From JBGZFC01 sp041846575 (GTDB taxonomy: Bacteria > Bacteroidota > Bacteroidia > Bacteroidales > Dysgonomonadaceae): a stretch of DNA of 6,331 bases. This document shows positions 5,291 to 6,331 of the stretch, piece by piece. Each line of letters begins with the position of its first letter. Positions within the stretch are counted from its first letter, which is position 1. A model generated the notes under the pieces. The model made no database searches. It was given only the letters and a program-made list of their open reading frames with translations, and was not told the origin of the DNA. Made by a program: the position numbers and the translations under genes. The stretch spans positions 1-6,331 of the forward strand of contig JBGZFC010000071.1 of NCBI GenBank assembly GCA_041846575.1, given 5' to 3'.

Positions 5291-6331
5291 CTATTTAAAT
5301 TTAAATCCCGTATTTACATTGGTTTTTGGATTATGCCAATAATGAATGGTAATATTTTTATTGGTATTCAAATCCAGATGGGAATGTTGCATCTTTTGCC
5401 ATCCTTGCCAGTTCGGGTCTTTAATTTTCCCCTCCATAATTGGACGTCCTTGTCCGCTTTGAGCTTCTTGCATTGTTAATTGTTCAGCTAAGTTTTTGGG
5501 CTCTGTTCTAACAGAGTTTGTATTGGAGATTGAAGTAGATGCTTGCTGTGTTGTGGTTCTATACGCAGCATTCTCTTTTCCCGTCCACGGATTGATTTTG
5601 TTATCGTGAGCATATTTGAGACCTGCAACACTACCTGTTATAGCACCCGTCGCCATACCCGAGAGTAATCCATTCATGCCGGCATCGTGAGCGTCGGAAA
5701 ATTGCCCGGTTCTTATAAGTCCGTTCGTAAATCCTCCGACATAACCTCCGGCAGCTCCGCCGATACTTCCTCCGATAAGGCCGTTCAGTAAAGGACTCCT
5801 GACGTTATTTATCATAAATCCCAGTTTGCCGGCATAATTTCCGGATATTCCACCCAACCAACCAGTAGCGGCGCCGATTCCTGTATTTATAAGTACATTT
5901 TTAAAACTTTCTCCGCCGAGGAGCGCCATTCCGCAACCGTTTATGGCGCCTCCGCTTAAAGCCCCTATGCTTGGTGCAAGTCCTGCAGAAAAACCTCCGA
6001 TAAGCCCTGCGGACATACCTGCCGAAACACCTCCGGCAAGTCCTCCGATTGCAGCACCGCCGAATATGTATCCTGCCATTTTCCATCCGGTAGCCCCCTG
6101 AGCTTTTCCTATTTTATATCCCTGATAGCCGCCGATAGCCGCTCCGACTAATATTGCTATCAATAAAAAAGACTCTCCGTCCTGATCTATGTAAACCAAT
6201 GGGTTATTCAGACAGTAGGCATAGCGGTTGAAGTTTTGGGAGAAATCGGGCATTTGGATGTATGGGTCGGGAGCGAGGAAGCGTCCGAGTATGGGGTCGT
6301 ATAGTCTGGCATTCATGTTGATCAGCCCGAA
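5291..6331 (-). CDS. C-terminal part of an Rhs/YD-repeat polymorphic toxin
   Basis: The frame is open at the right window edge; 346 residues are visible. Residues 1-53 (FGLINMNARLYDPILGRFLA, then NRYAYCLNNPLVYIDQDGE) are the classic end of the Rhs core, the shell that encapsulates the toxin. The final DPDGE-type motif appears as DQDGE. Residues 55-240 are a glycine- and alanine-rich hydrophobic region with many GxxxG-like steps, possibly helping membrane passage. PWTGK is at 248-252. After a Ser/Thr/Asn-rich linker, residues 280-346 form the variable tip: LAEQLTMQEAQSG, DPNWQGWQKMQHSH, ITIHYWHN and FKFK at the very end. I recognise this layout from polymorphic toxin tips but cannot assign an activity; His, Trp and Asp residues are candidates. 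Secretion route (type VI or type IX related) is not visible. The immunity gene follows at once. A Met at 6316 is internal, not the start. Confidence 0.92.
   Translation of the reverse strand, partial: FGLINMNARLYDPILGRFLAPDPYIQMPDFSQNFNRYAYCLNNPLVYIDQDGESFLLIAILVGAAIGGYQGYKIGKAQGATGWKMAGYIFGGAAIGGLAGGVSAGMSAGLIGGFSAGLAPSIGALSGGAINGCGMALLGGESFKNVLINTGIGAATGWLGGISGNYAGKLGFMINNVRSPLLNGLIGGSIGGAAGGYVGGFTNGLIRTGQFSDAHDAGMNGLLSGMATGAITGSVAGLKYAHDNKINPWTGKENAAYRTTTQQASTSISNTNSVRTEPKNLAEQLTMQEAQSGQGRPIMEGKIKDPNWQGWQKMQHSHLDLNTNKNITIHYWHNPKTNVNTGFKFK
5576..5671 (+). repeat. Pre-toxin homology block, live Rhs copy
   Basis: Encodes residues 221-252 of the visible Rhs protein, ending in YAHDNKINPWTGK. 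It is the counterpart of 3292-3387. It marks the boundary between the constant Rhs region and the exchangeable toxin tip. Confidence 0.75.

Noticed and set aside
5901..6086. Arg/Cys-rich minus-strand frame of 61 codons.
   Set aside because: It is an alternative frame of the glycine-rich codons of the Rhs gene; the composition is a by-product of GGN/GCN codons read out of frame.
5291..6316. Treating the Met at 6314-6316 as the start of a free-standing gene.
   Set aside because: The frame stays open to 6331 and reads FGLIN before this Met, the normal Rhs core sequence. It is an internal codon of a larger protein.

Overview
The window looks like Bacteroidetes, most likely Bacteroidales. The right edge carries an Rhs/YD-repeat core terminus of the type common in that group, with a (D/N)PWTGK pre-toxin motif. 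The lipoprotein and immunity genes are AT-rich, and the transposase promoter candidate fits the Bacteroidetes TTG / TAnnTTTG pattern. This attribution is inference; no rRNA or marker gene is present. All genes read on the minus strand, so the biological order runs from position 6331 down to 1.

Region 6331-4853 is the active-looking end of a polymorphic toxin locus: the last 346 codons of an Rhs protein (core end, glycine-rich hydrophobic pre-toxin region, PWTGK motif, about 67-residue variable toxin tip). It is followed 3 nt later by a presumed immunity gene.

Region 4846-2187 is a graveyard or archive of displaced cassettes laid seam to seam: (a) a 40-codon tail of a GIY-YIG-like toxin with immunity gene B; (b) a headless barnase/RNase Sa-type ribonuclease tip with its barstar-family inhibitor; (c) a longer GIY-YIG-like toxin fragment that still carries the PWTGK recombination block, with immunity gene A; (d) a second, decayed RNase tip whose end has been replaced. 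The toxin tail, immunity gene and RNase tip occur twice, as a divergent and mosaic duplication. Each displaced fragment starts directly after, and in frame with, the stop codon of the preceding immunity gene.

Region 2173-703 is an IS5-family insertion sequence with a 453-residue DDE transposase, imperfect terminal inverted repeats and probable TA target duplication. It sits just after the decayed RNase tip. Region 635-1 is a lipoprotein gene cut by the window edge, with a 33-residue internal repeat. Its role is unknown; an immunity role is possible but not shown.

The most notable content is the set of toxin/immunity pairs: a barnase-like tip directly followed by a barstar, two diverged paralogous immunity proteins against GIY-YIG-like nuclease tips, and an unassigned toxin tip and immunity protein at the live Rhs end. 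Gaps between genes are all under about 115 bases and, apart from the IS ends and promoter candidate, show nothing I can name. I saw no tRNA, rRNA, CRISPR array or convincing terminator.
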